A DNA stretch of 64,000 nt, from contig NZ_FQZF01000004.1 in NCBI RefSeq assembly GCF_900141905.1, positions 1 through 64,000 of the forward strand. The letters run 5' to 3'. Positions 16,050-26,111 of the stretch are shown piece after piece. The notes under the pieces were generated by a model. It saw nothing but the letters and a program-made list of their open reading frames with translations, ran no database searches and had not been told where the DNA came from. Every line of letters begins with the position of its first letter. The first letter of the stretch is position 1. Position numbers and translations under genes: made by a program. The stretch is from Muricoccus roseus (lineage in GTDB: Bacteria > Pseudomonadota > Alphaproteobacteria > Acetobacterales > Acetobacteraceae).

Positions 16050-17680
16050 CAGGCGCCCCAGTTGCGGGCGGAGAAGTCCATGAAGAAGGACTGCCCGGCC
16101 TTCCAGGGAAGGTCCCGGCGCTTGGCGGTGAAGTTCAGAGTCTGGTGCAGCACCGTGTAGGCGGGGTCCTCGCGCTCGGCGATCTCGAGCATGCGGCGGA
16201 AGGCGCGGCGGCGCTCCTCGCGGTCCATGGAGCCCTCCAGCACCGCGGAGAGCCGGCCGAACTCCTCGTTGCGCCACTCGCCGATCTGCCATTGCTGCCC
16301 TTCCGGACCGTGCTGGGCGGTGAGGGAGGCGACGGGGTCGTTGAAGGAGGCGGAGTTGGACCAGTCCCGCACGCCGCGCCCGGCGGGCGTGCCCGCGCCG
16401 GCGTTGGAGAGAACCTGCGGGAAGTTCTCCTTCATCTCGATCACCACGTTCAGCCCGACCGCGCGCCAGCCTTCCAGCAGGATTTGCGCGGTGGGGACCT
16501 GGGCGGTGTAGTAGTTGTTGAGCAGGCGATAGGGGATCGGCTCGCCCCGGTAGTTCGCCTCGCGCAGCAGGCGGCGGGCCTCGGCGGGGTCGAAGCGCGG
16601 GGCTTCCCAGCCCTCCACCAGCATGGGGCCGTAATAGGCGAATTGCAGCCCCGGCGGGACCGGCGCGCGGCCGCCCCAGAGGGCATCCACGATGGCCTTG
16701 CGGTCGACCGCATGGGTGAAGGCGCGGCGGATGCCGGCGTCGCGCAGGCTGGGGTGCGACTTGTCGAACACCGTCAGCCGGTGGTTCATGATCGGGCCGC
16801 CCACCACCTCATGCCGGGCGGAGCGGTCCAGCGCATCGGTCTGGTCGGGCGGGATGTCGCAGGCGAAGTCCGCCTCGCCGGAGAGCAGCGCGTTGATGCG
16901 GCCGGAGACCTCGGGCACCTCGATGAAGCGGATCTGGCGCAGCGGCGGGCGGCCGCGCCAGTGCTCGTCATGCGCGACGAGGGTGAGGGACTGGTCCGGG
17001 CGGAACTCGGCCACCTTGTAGGGGCCGGTGCCCACGGGCTTGCGCGCCCAGTCCAGCCAGGAATTCGCGGCCTCGAAGCCGGCCTGCGAGAGCACCATGC
17101 CGGTGGTGCGGGACAGCCGTCCCTCCAGCGCCGGATCGGGGATGCGGTTGACGAAGCGCACGGTGCGCGCATCCACCACCTCGATCCGCTCGAAGCCCGG
17201 ATAGGTGCGGCGGGCGATGGCGGCGGCCTCGGGCGGCGGCTCCTTGCCGCCCGTGCGGCCGGGGACGTTGCCGAAGAGGTTGCGGGCCGCGGCCGGGTCC
17301 GCGCCCCACATGCGCTGCGGGCCGAAGGAAAAGGCGACATCCTCGGCCGTCATCTCTCGCCCGTCATGGAAGCGGACGCCGGGGCGGAGTGTAAATTCCA
17401 GCGTGCGGTCGTCCACCCGGCGCCATTCGGTGGCCAGGCCGGGTTGAAGGGTGAGGTCGCCGAGCCAGTCCTGCTCGATCAGCGCCTCGCCATAGGACCC
17501 ACCATGGCGGGCGCCGACATTCGACTGCTCGCGCAGGGTTTCCAGCGTGTTCGTGTTGGCGATCTTCTGGACCGCCACGGTCACGGAGGGGCGCTGGTCG
17601 GCCTGCGCGATGGCGAAGCGGGGCAGGGCGAGAACCGCGCCGGCGGAGGCCAGCGCGGTGCGACGGGAGAGGACCGGCAT
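16049..17680 (-). CDS. Opp-type extracellular solute-binding protein, paralogue 1
   Basis: A family 5 binding protein of 543 residues. The ATG at 17678-17680 gives a twin-arginine-like signal (LSRRTALASAGAVLALPRFAIAQ). The mature part reads RPSVTVAVQKIANTNTLETLREQSNVG, then LEFTLRPGVRFHDGREMTAEDVAFSFG, the usual family 5 block. It is closely similar along its whole length to the protein of the next gene upstream, so the pair arose by tandem duplication. The gap between them is 5 bases. It delivers the ligand to the OppBCDF-type importer encoded downstream. The ligand is unknown. A peptide is possible, but the leading phosphonate monoester hydrolase gene suggests a phosphonate or phosphodiester compound. 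Confidence 0.9.
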   Translation of the reverse strand: MPVLSRRTALASAGAVLALPRFAIAQADQRPSVTVAVQKIANTNTLETLREQSNVGARHGGSYGEALIEQDWLGDLTLQPGLATEWRRVDDRTLEFTLRPGVRFHDGREMTAEDVAFSFGPQRMWGADPAAARNLFGNVPGRTGGKEPPPEAAAIARRTYPGFERIEVVDARTVRFVNRIPDPALEGRLSRTTGMVLSQAGFEAANSWLDWARKPVGTGPYKVAEFRPDQSLTLVAHDEHWRGRPPLRQIRFIEVPEVSGRINALLSGEADFACDIPPDQTDALDRSARHEVVGGPIMNHRLTVFDKSHPSLRDAGIRRAFTHAVDRKAIVDALWGGRAPVPPGLQFAYYGPMLVEGWEAPRFDPAEARRLLREANYRGEPIPYRLLNNYYTAQVPTAQILLEGWRAVGLNVVIEMKENFPQVLSNAGAGTPAGRGVRDWSNSASFNDPVASLTAQHGPEGQQWQIGEWRNEEFGRLSAVLEGSMDREERRRAFRRMLEIAEREDPAYTVLHQTLNFTAKRRDLPWKAGQSFFMDFSARNWGA

Positions 17681-17685
17681 CGGGG

Positions 17686-19308
17686 TCAGCCCCAGTTGCC
17701 CTGGCGAAAATCCATGGCGAAGGCCGGAGCCGCCCGCCACTTGATGTCGCGCCGCTTGGCGGTGAAGGTCGCGTTCTGGTGCAGCACGGTGTAGGCCGGG
17801 TCCTCGCGCTCGGCGATCTCCAGCATCCGGCGGAAGGCCTGCTTGCGGCGGGCGCGGTCCGTGCCCGTCTCCAGCTCCACGGAGAGGCGGTTCAGCTCGT
17901 CATTGCTGTACTCGCCCACCTGCTGCTGCTGCCCGTTCGGGCCATGCTGCGCGACGAGCGAGGATACGGGGTCGTTGAAGGGCGCGGAGTTGGACCAGTC
18001 GCGCACGGCGCGGCTGTCGCCGCGCTCGAGGATCTGGGACCAGTTCTCCTTCATGTCGATGGAGACGTTCAGCCCGACCTGGCGCCACATCTCCACCAGG
18101 ATCTGCGCGGTGGGGGTCTGGTTCGTGTAGTAGTTGTTCAGCAGGCGGTAGGGGATGGGGTCGCCCTTGTAGTTCGCCTCGCGCAGCAGGCGCCGGGCCT
18201 CGGCCTGGTCGAACTTCGGCACCTCCCAGTCCTGCACATACATCTCGCCGTAGTATTCGAACTGCAGGCCGCGGGGGATGACGGTCCGGCCGCCCCAGAG
18301 GCTGTCCACGATCGCCTTGCGGTCGATGGCATGGGTGAAGGCGCGGCGCACGCGCGGGTCGCGCAGGGCGGCGTGGTTCTTGTCGAAGCAGGTCAGGCGG
18401 TGGTTCAGGATGGTGCCGCCCTGCACCTCATAGGCGCGCTCGCGCTCGATGCCCGCGATCTGGTCCGGCGGGATGTCGCAGGCGAACTGCACCTCGCCCG
18501 TGCGCAGCGCGTTGACGCGGGCGGAAACCTCGGGGACCTCCAGGAAGCGGATCTGGCGCAGCGGCGGGCGGCCGCCCCAGTACTCGTCATGCGAGACGAG
18601 GGTGAGGGAGTGGTCCGGGCGGAACTCCACCACCTTGTAGGGACCGGTGAGGACGGGCTTGCGCGCCCAGTCGAACCAGCCATTGGCCTCCTGATAGGCG
18701 CGGCGGGAGATGATCTCGCTGCCGAAGCGGGAGAGGCGGCCTTCCAGCGTCACGTCGGGGGTGGCGTTGTGGAAGCGCACGGTGCGGGCATCCACGATCT
18801 CCACCCGCTCCAGCGCGGGCCAGGAGCGGCGGGCGACGCCCGTGACCTCCGCCGGCAGCTCGCGCTGGGCGGGGGAGGGGATGATGTCGCCGCGCACGGA
18901 GATGGTACGGCCCTGGGCGGTGGGCTGGGTGTCGCCGAACATGCGCTCGCGGCCGAAGGAGAAGGCCACGTCCTCGGCCGTCATCACGTCGCCATTGTGG
19001 AAGCGCACGCCCTCGCGCAGCGTCAGCTCCACCACGCTGTCGCTGATGCGCCGCCACTCCGTGGCGAGCATCGGGACGGTCTTGAGCTCGTTCAGCCAGT
19101 CACGGCCGATCAGCCCCTCCCAGAGGGAGGAGAAGAAGATCCGCTCGCCCACGTTGGACTGCTCGCGCAGCACCTCCAGCGTGTTGGAGTTGGAGATCTT
19201 CTGGACGGCGATGTTGATGGAGGGGCGCTGGTCGGACTGGCCGATGGCGAAGCGCGGCAGCGACGCCGCGGCGGCGGCGCCGAGCAGGAGGGGACGGCGG
19301 GACAGCAT
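17686..19308 (-). CDS. Opp-type extracellular solute-binding protein, paralogue 2
   Basis: A family 5 binding protein of 540 residues with signal LSRRPLLLGAAAAASLPRFAIGQ. Blocks shared with paralogue 1 include SDQRPSINIAVQKISNSNTL, VRFHNGDVMTAEDVAFSFG, and KPVLTGPYKVVEFRPDHSL. The ATG at 19306-19308 overlaps the TGA of the phosphonate monoester hydrolase gene by one base, so the two are translationally coupled. Differences between the paralogues cluster between about residues 120 and 170 and near the C-terminus. Different ligand preference is possible. Confidence 0.9.
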   Translation of the reverse strand: MLSRRPLLLGAAAAASLPRFAIGQSDQRPSINIAVQKISNSNTLEVLREQSNVGERIFFSSLWEGLIGRDWLNELKTVPMLATEWRRISDSVVELTLREGVRFHNGDVMTAEDVAFSFGRERMFGDTQPTAQGRTISVRGDIIPSPAQRELPAEVTGVARRSWPALERVEIVDARTVRFHNATPDVTLEGRLSRFGSEIISRRAYQEANGWFDWARKPVLTGPYKVVEFRPDHSLTLVSHDEYWGGRPPLRQIRFLEVPEVSARVNALRTGEVQFACDIPPDQIAGIERERAYEVQGGTILNHRLTCFDKNHAALRDPRVRRAFTHAIDRKAIVDSLWGGRTVIPRGLQFEYYGEMYVQDWEVPKFDQAEARRLLREANYKGDPIPYRLLNNYYTNQTPTAQILVEMWRQVGLNVSIDMKENWSQILERGDSRAVRDWSNSAPFNDPVSSLVAQHGPNGQQQQVGEYSNDELNRLSVELETGTDRARRKQAFRRMLEIAEREDPAYTVLHQNATFTAKRRDIKWRAAPAFAMDFRQGNWG

Positions 19309-20855
19309 CACGGGTTACGCTCCTCAAGGCCTTTGGGGGTGGCGCGGAAATGGGTGAGCGTGCGTTCGGCATGGCGCATGCGGTGGGAGAGGGCGCGCTG
19401 GGCGTAATCGCGCACCACGCCGGCATGGGCGGGGCTGTTCGCCAGGTTGTGGAACCCGTGCGGGTCCGTCTCCAGGTCGAAGAGGAGCGGCGGCAGGGCG
19501 GCGAAATGCACGTATTTCCAACGCTCGTCCTGCACGACGCAGAGCGAGCAGTCGTCCATGTGCAGGCCCAGGTCGTCCTCCGGGCGGGAATAGAAGACGT
19601 CACGGAAGTCGTATTCGTAGAAGAGGTGGTCGCGCCAATCCGCGGGCCTCTCTCCGGCCACCAGCGGCAGCAGGGAATGGCCATCCGCGTTGCGCGGCGT
19701 CTCGCCGCCCAGCCATTCCAGGATGGTCGGCATCACGTCCACGCTCTCGGTGAAGGCGTCCTCGATGCGGCCGGCGGTGCCGGCGGGTGCATCGGGGTCC
19801 TTGATCACCAGCGGGATGCGGAAGCTCTCGTCATGGTAGCCGACCTTGCCGAGCAGGTAGTGGTCGCCCAGCTGCTCGCCATGGTCGGAGGTGAAGATGA
19901 CCAGCGTGTCCTTCCACTGGTTCGTCTCGTCCAGATGCGCGATGACCTGGCCAAGCGCGGCATCCACCTCCGAGATCATGCCGGAATAGGTGGCGCGCAT
20001 CTGGGCGATGGCGCCTGCATCCAGCTCCGTCGCGGCACCGCCGGCACCGTGGAAGAAGGAGCCCTGGCTGATGCCGCGCAGGTAGAAATCGAGGAGCGGG
20101 TGCTGCCCGGCCTCTTCCTTCCAGGTGTCGCGCCGGTGCAGCGCGGGCATGTCCTCCGGCCGGTACATGGCGTGGTAGGGCGCAGGGGCGATGAAGGGCG
20201 GGTGCGGGCGGTAATAGCCGAGATGCAGGAACCAGGGCTTGCCGTTGCGGCCCTTCAGATAGGTCAGCGCGCGCTCGGTGAAGTAGGCCGTGTCGGAGAA
20301 CTCGGCGGGGATGCGGCTGGGGCGGCTGGTTACGCCGGGCAGGCTGTCCTCGCCTTCGGGCAGCCAGATATCCTCGCGGTTCGGCGGAAGTTCGTAGCCC
20401 TTCTGCGCCAGCCAGCCGAAATACCCGTCCATCGTCGGCTCGAAGGCGCCCACGGCGCGGAAGCCGTCCATCAGGTCGCCCAGCGTGGTGAAGCGCGGGT
20501 CGCGCTCGCCCGTCGTGCGCGGGTCGGGGGTGGTGGTGGTGTAGCCGATCAGCGCCGGGTCGTAGCCGATACGCCGCAGCTCCTTCGCCAGGTTGGTGTG
20601 CCGCGCATCCAGCGGCACGGTGTTCTGCACCGCCCGGTGATTCATCAGGTACAGGCCGGTCAGCAGGCTCGCGCGCGCCGGGCCGCAGGGCACGGTGTTG
20701 GTGACGTGATTGCGGAAGGTCACGCCCTCGCGGCAGAGCCGGTCGAGGTTCGGCGTCTTCAGGAAGCCGGCGCCGAGGGCGGGGACGAAGTCGGCGCGCC
20801 ACTGGTCGACGACGACCAGCAGCACGTTGCGTGGGGAGCTGGAGGAGGAGGGCAT
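19308..20855 (-). CDS. Phosphonate monoester hydrolase / phosphodiesterase (formylglycine type)
   Basis: A 515-residue sulfatase-superfamily enzyme. It reads like the characterised rhizobial and Burkholderia phosphonate monoester hydrolases: VVDQWRADFVP (metal ligand D17), VPCGPARASLLTGLYLMNHR with the CxPxR formylglycine motif at C57-R61, GYTTTTPDPRTT, and FTSDHGEQLGDH with D324 and H325. Length and motif spacing match the family. It needs a formylglycine-generating enzyme, and none is encoded in this window. There is no signal peptide, so it acts in the cytoplasm on imported substrate. It leads an operon with two binding proteins and a full Opp-type importer. Family members are promiscuous (phosphonate monoesters, phosphodiesters, sulfate esters), so the natural substrate is open. 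Confidence 0.92.
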   Translation of the reverse strand: MPSSSSSPRNVLLVVVDQWRADFVPALGAGFLKTPNLDRLCREGVTFRNHVTNTVPCGPARASLLTGLYLMNHRAVQNTVPLDARHTNLAKELRRIGYDPALIGYTTTTPDPRTTGERDPRFTTLGDLMDGFRAVGAFEPTMDGYFGWLAQKGYELPPNREDIWLPEGEDSLPGVTSRPSRIPAEFSDTAYFTERALTYLKGRNGKPWFLHLGYYRPHPPFIAPAPYHAMYRPEDMPALHRRDTWKEEAGQHPLLDFYLRGISQGSFFHGAGGAATELDAGAIAQMRATYSGMISEVDAALGQVIAHLDETNQWKDTLVIFTSDHGEQLGDHYLLGKVGYHDESFRIPLVIKDPDAPAGTAGRIEDAFTESVDVMPTILEWLGGETPRNADGHSLLPLVAGERPADWRDHLFYEYDFRDVFYSRPEDDLGLHMDDCSLCVVQDERWKYVHFAALPPLLFDLETDPHGFHNLANSPAHAGVVRDYAQRALSHRMRHAERTLTHFRATPKGLEERNP

Positions 20856-20869
20856 GCTGTCCGCGAAAA

Positions 20870-20943
20870 GGTCCGAAGGCGGCGGACCCTTAGTGCGCGG
20901 GCGCTACAGCATGGTGTCAGCCCTGTTGCCGGCTGATGACACC
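20870..20943 (-). promoter_or_regulatory. Leader region of the phosphonate monoester hydrolase operon with inverted repeats
   Basis: Two dyads lie between the GST stop and the operon start. TCAGCC-N8-GGCTGA occupies 20917-20936, flanked by GGTGTCA (20913-20919) and TGACACC (20937-20943). GGTCCG-N7-CGGACC occupies 20870-20888, close to the start codon. The outer one could terminate the GST gene or bind a regulator. The inner one would form a hairpin in the leader mRNA. I see no clear -35/-10 pair. Confidence 0.35.
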
Positions 20944-20968
20944 GGGGTGGTGGCCGGGGCGTGGCGTC

Positions 20969-21622
20969 TCAGGAGAGAGGCATGCCGAGATGGCGCTGGA
21001 AGGCCGGGCGCCCGGCCAGGCGGTCATGCCAGAGGCGCAGGGCAGGCAGTTCCGGGCGGCCCTCCACCGGCATGGCGAACCAGCGGCGGACATAGGAGCC
21101 GAGCACGATGTCGGCGAGGGTGAAGTCCGTCCCCTCCAGATAGCCCTGGCCCCCGGCGAGATGCGCATCCACCACGGCCCAGGCCGCGCCGGTCGCCTTG
21201 GCGGCGGCGTTGATGGCGGCCCAGTCCTGCTCCGCCGGCGGTGTGCGCACCAGGCCCCAGAAGAGCGGGCGCTCGGCCGGCTGCATGGTGGAAAGCGTCC
21301 AGTCCATCCAGCGTTCCACCCGCGCGCGGTCCGCGGCGCCGGTGGGGTAGAGAAGGCGGGCTTCGGAATCCGGGGTCCGCTCGATCTCCCGCAGCGCGAG
21401 GTAGCGGAGGATGCTGTTCGATTCCCACAGCACCACGTCCCCGTCCACCAGGGTCGGCACCCGCCCGTTCGGATTCAACGCGCGGTATTCGGGGGAGTCC
21501 ACCACGCCGAACTGCATGCCGGCATCGAGGCGTTCGAAGGGCAGGCCCAGCTCGTCGCAGCCCCACAGCACCTTCTGCACATTGACCGAATTGGACCGAC
21601 CCCAGATGCGCAGCTGTCCCAA
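20969..21622 (-). CDS. Glutathione S-transferase family protein
   Basis: A 217-residue cytosolic protein with an N-terminal thioredoxin-like domain (LRIWGRSNSVNVQKVLWGCDELGL, NPNGRVPTLVDGDVVLWESNSILRYLA, the last part binding the gamma-glutamyl moiety of glutathione). An all-helical C-terminal domain follows, with the conserved YLEGTDFTLADIVLG. The Ser-rich loop after the first strand (GRSNSVN) suggests a Ser-type active site. The substrate is unknown. It stands alone, in the same direction as the phosphonate monoester hydrolase operon but separated from it by dyads. Confidence 0.88.
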   Translation of the reverse strand: MGQLRIWGRSNSVNVQKVLWGCDELGLPFERLDAGMQFGVVDSPEYRALNPNGRVPTLVDGDVVLWESNSILRYLALREIERTPDSEARLLYPTGAADRARVERWMDWTLSTMQPAERPLFWGLVRTPPAEQDWAAINAAAKATGAAWAVVDAHLAGGQGYLEGTDFTLADIVLGSYVRRWFAMPVEGRPELPALRLWHDRLAGRPAFQRHLGMPLS

Positions 21623-21809
21623 GGTGTCTCACTCCCATCCCTCATGCCGCGCGGCGGAATGCGCAAGCGGTTTTGATCGCGCAAGGGTCAATTCAACGCC
21701 CCGGCAGGGCGGGATGGTGTAGGCCCGCGCCCATTCCTCCCGTCATGCTGGGCCCTGGCCGCCCGAAGCCATGCATCATGGCCGGAGAGCGCGCCGGGAG
21801 GAATGCCAG

Positions 21810-22802
21810 ATGACCATCTTATCGCGCCGCAAGACCCTGTTCGGCACGGCCTGCCTCGCCTGTGCCGGGATGCACGGGCTGTTCGCCTCCGCCGTGCAGG
21901 CCCAGGAGGCGCAGCGCTGGTCGCCGCCGGCCGCGGCCGATCGCTGCCCCTCGCGCTGGGGCGCGGCCGACCGCCGCGGCTCCATGAACCTGATGACGCC
22001 CGAACGCGCCAAGCGCGCCGCGCAACTCATCCGCACGGGCGAGATCGTGGAATGCGGGCAGACCCTGGCCCAGACCATGCCCTTCTTCGGCACGCGCCGC
22101 TTCGACGTGCATCTCAAGCGCACCTTCATGAACCCCGAGCCGAACCGCCGCGGTTCCAACGAGGAGCTGGTGGTGGCGGAGATCGCGCAGGTGGGCACGC
22201 AGCTCGACGCCTTCCCACACCAGACCATTGGGGATGAGGGCTACAACTGCGTCAACATCCCGCGCATCTCCAGCCGCAACGGCTTCACCGAGATGGGCGT
22301 GGACCGCGTGGGCACGATCTTCACGCGCGGCGTGCTGATCGATGTCGCGGCGCTGAAGGGCGTGGCGACCCTGCCCGACACCTATGAGATCACCCCGGCG
22401 GATCTGGAGCAGGCGCTGGCCCGGCAGAACACGCGGATCGAGGAGGGGGATGCCGTCCTCATCCACACGGGCTGGGGGCTGCTCTGGGCCCGCGACAACG
22501 CACGCTACGTCGCCTCCTGCCCCGGGCTGGGCGTGGCGGCCGCGGAATGGATCATCCGCCAGAACCCGATGCTGATGGGCTCGGACAACTGGCCGGTGGA
22601 ATGCGCGCCCTCCAAGACCATGCCCGATGCAAGCCTGCCGGTGCATCAGCTGGCCCTGGCCGTGCACGGCGTTCACCTGCTGGAGAACATGAAGCTGGAT
22701 GTGCTGGCGCAGCGGCGGCAATACGAGTTCGCCTTCGCCGTGCAGCCGCTGAAGATCCAGGGCGGCACGGGTTCCACCGTCGCGCCCTCGGCCCTCTTCT
22801 AG
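21810..22802 (+). CDS. Exported cyclase-family (kynurenine-formamidase-like) hydrolase
   Basis: A 330-residue member of the metal-dependent cyclase superfamily, which includes kynurenine formamidase and isatin hydrolase. The ATG at 21810 follows GGGAGGA. The signal peptide MTILSRRKTLFGTACLACAG is followed by VQAQ, so export by the Tat route is likely. The typical features are GTQLDAFPHQTIGD (the GTHxDxPxH-like metal motif, here with Gln in place of the first His), IEEGDAVLIHTGW and a C-terminal VHQLALAVHGVHLLENMKLD region. The change in the metal motif is common in exported members, and I cannot predict whether it is active. A 10-bp hairpin follows the gene. Confidence 0.82.
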   Translation: MTILSRRKTLFGTACLACAGMHGLFASAVQAQEAQRWSPPAAADRCPSRWGAADRRGSMNLMTPERAKRAAQLIRTGEIVECGQTLAQTMPFFGTRRFDVHLKRTFMNPEPNRRGSNEELVVAEIAQVGTQLDAFPHQTIGDEGYNCVNIPRISSRNGFTEMGVDRVGTIFTRGVLIDVAALKGVATLPDTYEITPADLEQALARQNTRIEEGDAVLIHTGWGLLWARDNARYVASCPGLGVAAAEWIIRQNPMLMGSDNWPVECAPSKTMPDASLPVHQLALAVHGVHLLENMKLDVLAQRRQYEFAFAVQPLKIQGGTGSTVAPSALF

Positions 22803-22828
22803 CGCCAACCCGCCCGAAGGGCGCCCCG

Positions 22829-22852
22829 GGGCTGCGGGTTTGCCCGCAGCCC
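22829..22852 (+). terminator. 10-bp perfect hairpin after the cyclase gene
   Basis: GGGCTGCGGG, loop TTTG, CCCGCAGCCC, starting 27 bases past the stop. It lies between convergent genes, so it may terminate the DUF1206 gene as well. Confidence 0.7.
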
Positions 22853-22953
22853 TTCCGCCGGCCCGGCCGGACGAACCCGCCGCGCCGCGCGGCACACCGA
22901 CGCTGGAAGGCGTGGAGGACGCGCGGCTGAAGAGCTGAGGCCCTGCAAGCCGC

Positions 22954-23745
22954 TCAGGTGGCGATCCGCCGGTAGCGGGCCTCGGCGAACTGGAAGGCGC
23001 CGAAGGCCGCGAGGCCGAGCGCCACCAGCCCGAAGGCGACGCGCCCGAAGGGCTGTTCCTGCAGGGCGAGCAGGGCGCCGCCCAGGCCGCGCGCCTCGCT
23101 CGGATCCGCCTGCACGGCCGCGATGACGAGAAAGGCGCTGATGATGACGAAGACCACCGCCCGCGCCGCATAGCCGGCGCGGCCCAGCGGCACCACCCAG
23201 CCCGCTGTGCCAGGCCCGCAGACGAGATGGCGCCGGAAGGATGCGGTCCAGGCCTTCGCCGCCATGCCGAGGCCGGCGCCGAGCACCGCGATTCCCGCGC
23301 CGGCCACCAGCCAGCGGCCGAAGGGCTGGGCGAGGAGCCAGCGGGTCCAGTCCCTCGCCGCCTGTTCCTCGCCGCCGCGCGGGGCCGAGCCAAGGAGAAG
23401 GTCGAGGGCGAAAAGGCCAAGGCCGACATAGATGATCGCAGAGACAAGCTGACCGATCCGTGGGCCGAGGCCGCGCCACCCCGTGCCGAGTCCGTCCGCA
23501 TCCGTGAGGGACTGGATGGCCCTCCAGAGTGCGAAACCGAACAGCCCGAGGGCGACCACCAGCAGCAGGGCGCCGCCCCAGGGCTGGGAGGGTATGGCCT
23601 GCAGCGCGCCCTTGGAGCCGGCCACCTCGCCGCCGCCGCTGGTCGCGGCGAGGAGGGCGATGAGGCCGACCAGGAGGCTGACAAGGCCACGTGCCGCGTA
23701 GCCGAGGCGCGCGAGCCATTCGAGGCCCTTCCTCTTCGCCGTCAT
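22954..23745 (-). CDS. DUF1206 membrane protein
   Basis: A 263-residue inner-membrane protein with six hydrophobic segments arranged as three repeats of about 75 residues. Each begins with a Gly-Tyr-Ala-Ala-Arg type motif (LGYAARGLVSLLVG, FGRWLVAGAGIAVLG within the second, and AGYAARAVVFVIIS). This is the DUF1206 architecture. The ATG at 23743-23745 is preceded by GGGGAGAGAG. No function is established for the family. It stands alone between two convergent or independent units. Confidence 0.85.
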   Translation of the reverse strand: MTAKRKGLEWLARLGYAARGLVSLLVGLIALLAATSGGGEVAGSKGALQAIPSQPWGGALLLVVALGLFGFALWRAIQSLTDADGLGTGWRGLGPRIGQLVSAIIYVGLGLFALDLLLGSAPRGGEEQAARDWTRWLLAQPFGRWLVAGAGIAVLGAGLGMAAKAWTASFRRHLVCGPGTAGWVVPLGRAGYAARAVVFVIISAFLVIAAVQADPSEARGLGGALLALQEQPFGRVAFGLVALGLAAFGAFQFAEARYRRIAT

Positions 23746-23833
23746 CTCTCTCCCCGGTGCATGCTGTGGGCAGGCGGCAAACGCGGGCTCGGCCCATCCG
23801 GTTCCTTGCATGCCCTCGCGGGGCCCTGGCGCT

Positions 23834-25113
<1,280 letters not shown>

Positions 25114-25117
<4 letters not shown>

Positions 25118-25830
25118 CGGCGCAGCTCCGCCGGCACCGGCCGTAGCGCCGCGCGGAGGAAAGCTGCGACCCGCCCGACCGCGTTCTCCGTCACCTGCGG
25201 GTCGCTGCGCGAGGGAAGGCGCATCCCGCCCTCGGGCGCCGGCAGGCTCTGGTGGCTCTCTGGCCAGGCCCCGTCGGCATAATCCCAGGCATGGGTAGCG
25301 CCGGGATAGGCATGCTCGGCGAGTCCCGGGGCTCCGGCCGCGCAGGGGAGGCCGGGCGAGAGGATGAGGGCAGGGAATGCGGTGATGGCGGAGGATGGCG
25401 GGCAGCCGGGATAGAGGGCCGCCGCGGGCCGTCCCTGGGCCAGCGCGAGAGCCTGCCGGCCGCCCCGGCCGAAGCCGAGGAAGGCCATGCGCCGCGCGTC
25501 GAGCCGCGATTCCGTCACCACCGCCGCGAGGGCCTCCGCGAGGCGGCCGGGATCAGGCTCCGCCTCGTCCTCGTCGCCGGGGTCGAATTCCAGTGTGGCC
25601 ATCCCCTCGGCGTTCAGGCGCTCGACATAGACATCCGCGCGGCGGTCGCGCCCTAGGCGGTCCGGCAGGATGACGACGAGGGGCGGAGCGTGCGGGAGGT
25701 CGGGGCGGGCGATGTGCAGCGCGCCGAGGCCGGGCCAGCCCGTCAGCTCGATCTGCAATCCTCCCTGGCAGCAGGCCGCGGCGGCCGCGGGGGCCAGCAG
25801 AAGGACAGCGAGGGCAGTCGGCGCGAACAT
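25114..25830 (-). CDS. Exported alpha/beta hydrolase (dienelactone-hydrolase-like)
   Basis: A 238-residue protein with a signal peptide (MFAPTALAVLLLAPAAAAACC). The double Cys at the cleavage point could mean a lipoprotein, though the preceding AAAA is not an ideal lipobox. The fold markers are PPLVVILPDRLGRDRRADVY, a nucleophile-elbow-like FLGFGRGGRQAL (Gly-x-Gly-x-Gly, the usual Ser/Cys nucleophile replaced by Arg) and a late His in YPGATHAWDYAD. The missing nucleophile raises doubt about catalysis. GGAGGAGT precedes the ATG at 25828-25830. It is coupled to the downstream MFS gene. Confidence 0.65.
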
Positions 25831-26111
25831 GGGATCACTCCTCCGGTCGGAGGCGGGGAGACTGGCCGCGCCGCCGTTCCGGGCGCTGTGCGCTTCGTCA
25901 CACCGCGCGGAGGGCGGCGTGAGGAGACTCCGGCCCTTCCCCTTTCCGGAGGCGCCGGATGGATCCGCGCAAGATGTCCGCCTGCTGCCGCGCGGAGGAC
26001 TCCTCCGCGGCGAGGTTCCGGGATGGCCGCCGCTACGCCAGGGCGAACGGGGCGTCCGTGCATTTACGGCGGCGTGCCGCGGCGCCAATCTGGCCGGATG
26101 AGCCCTGTGTG

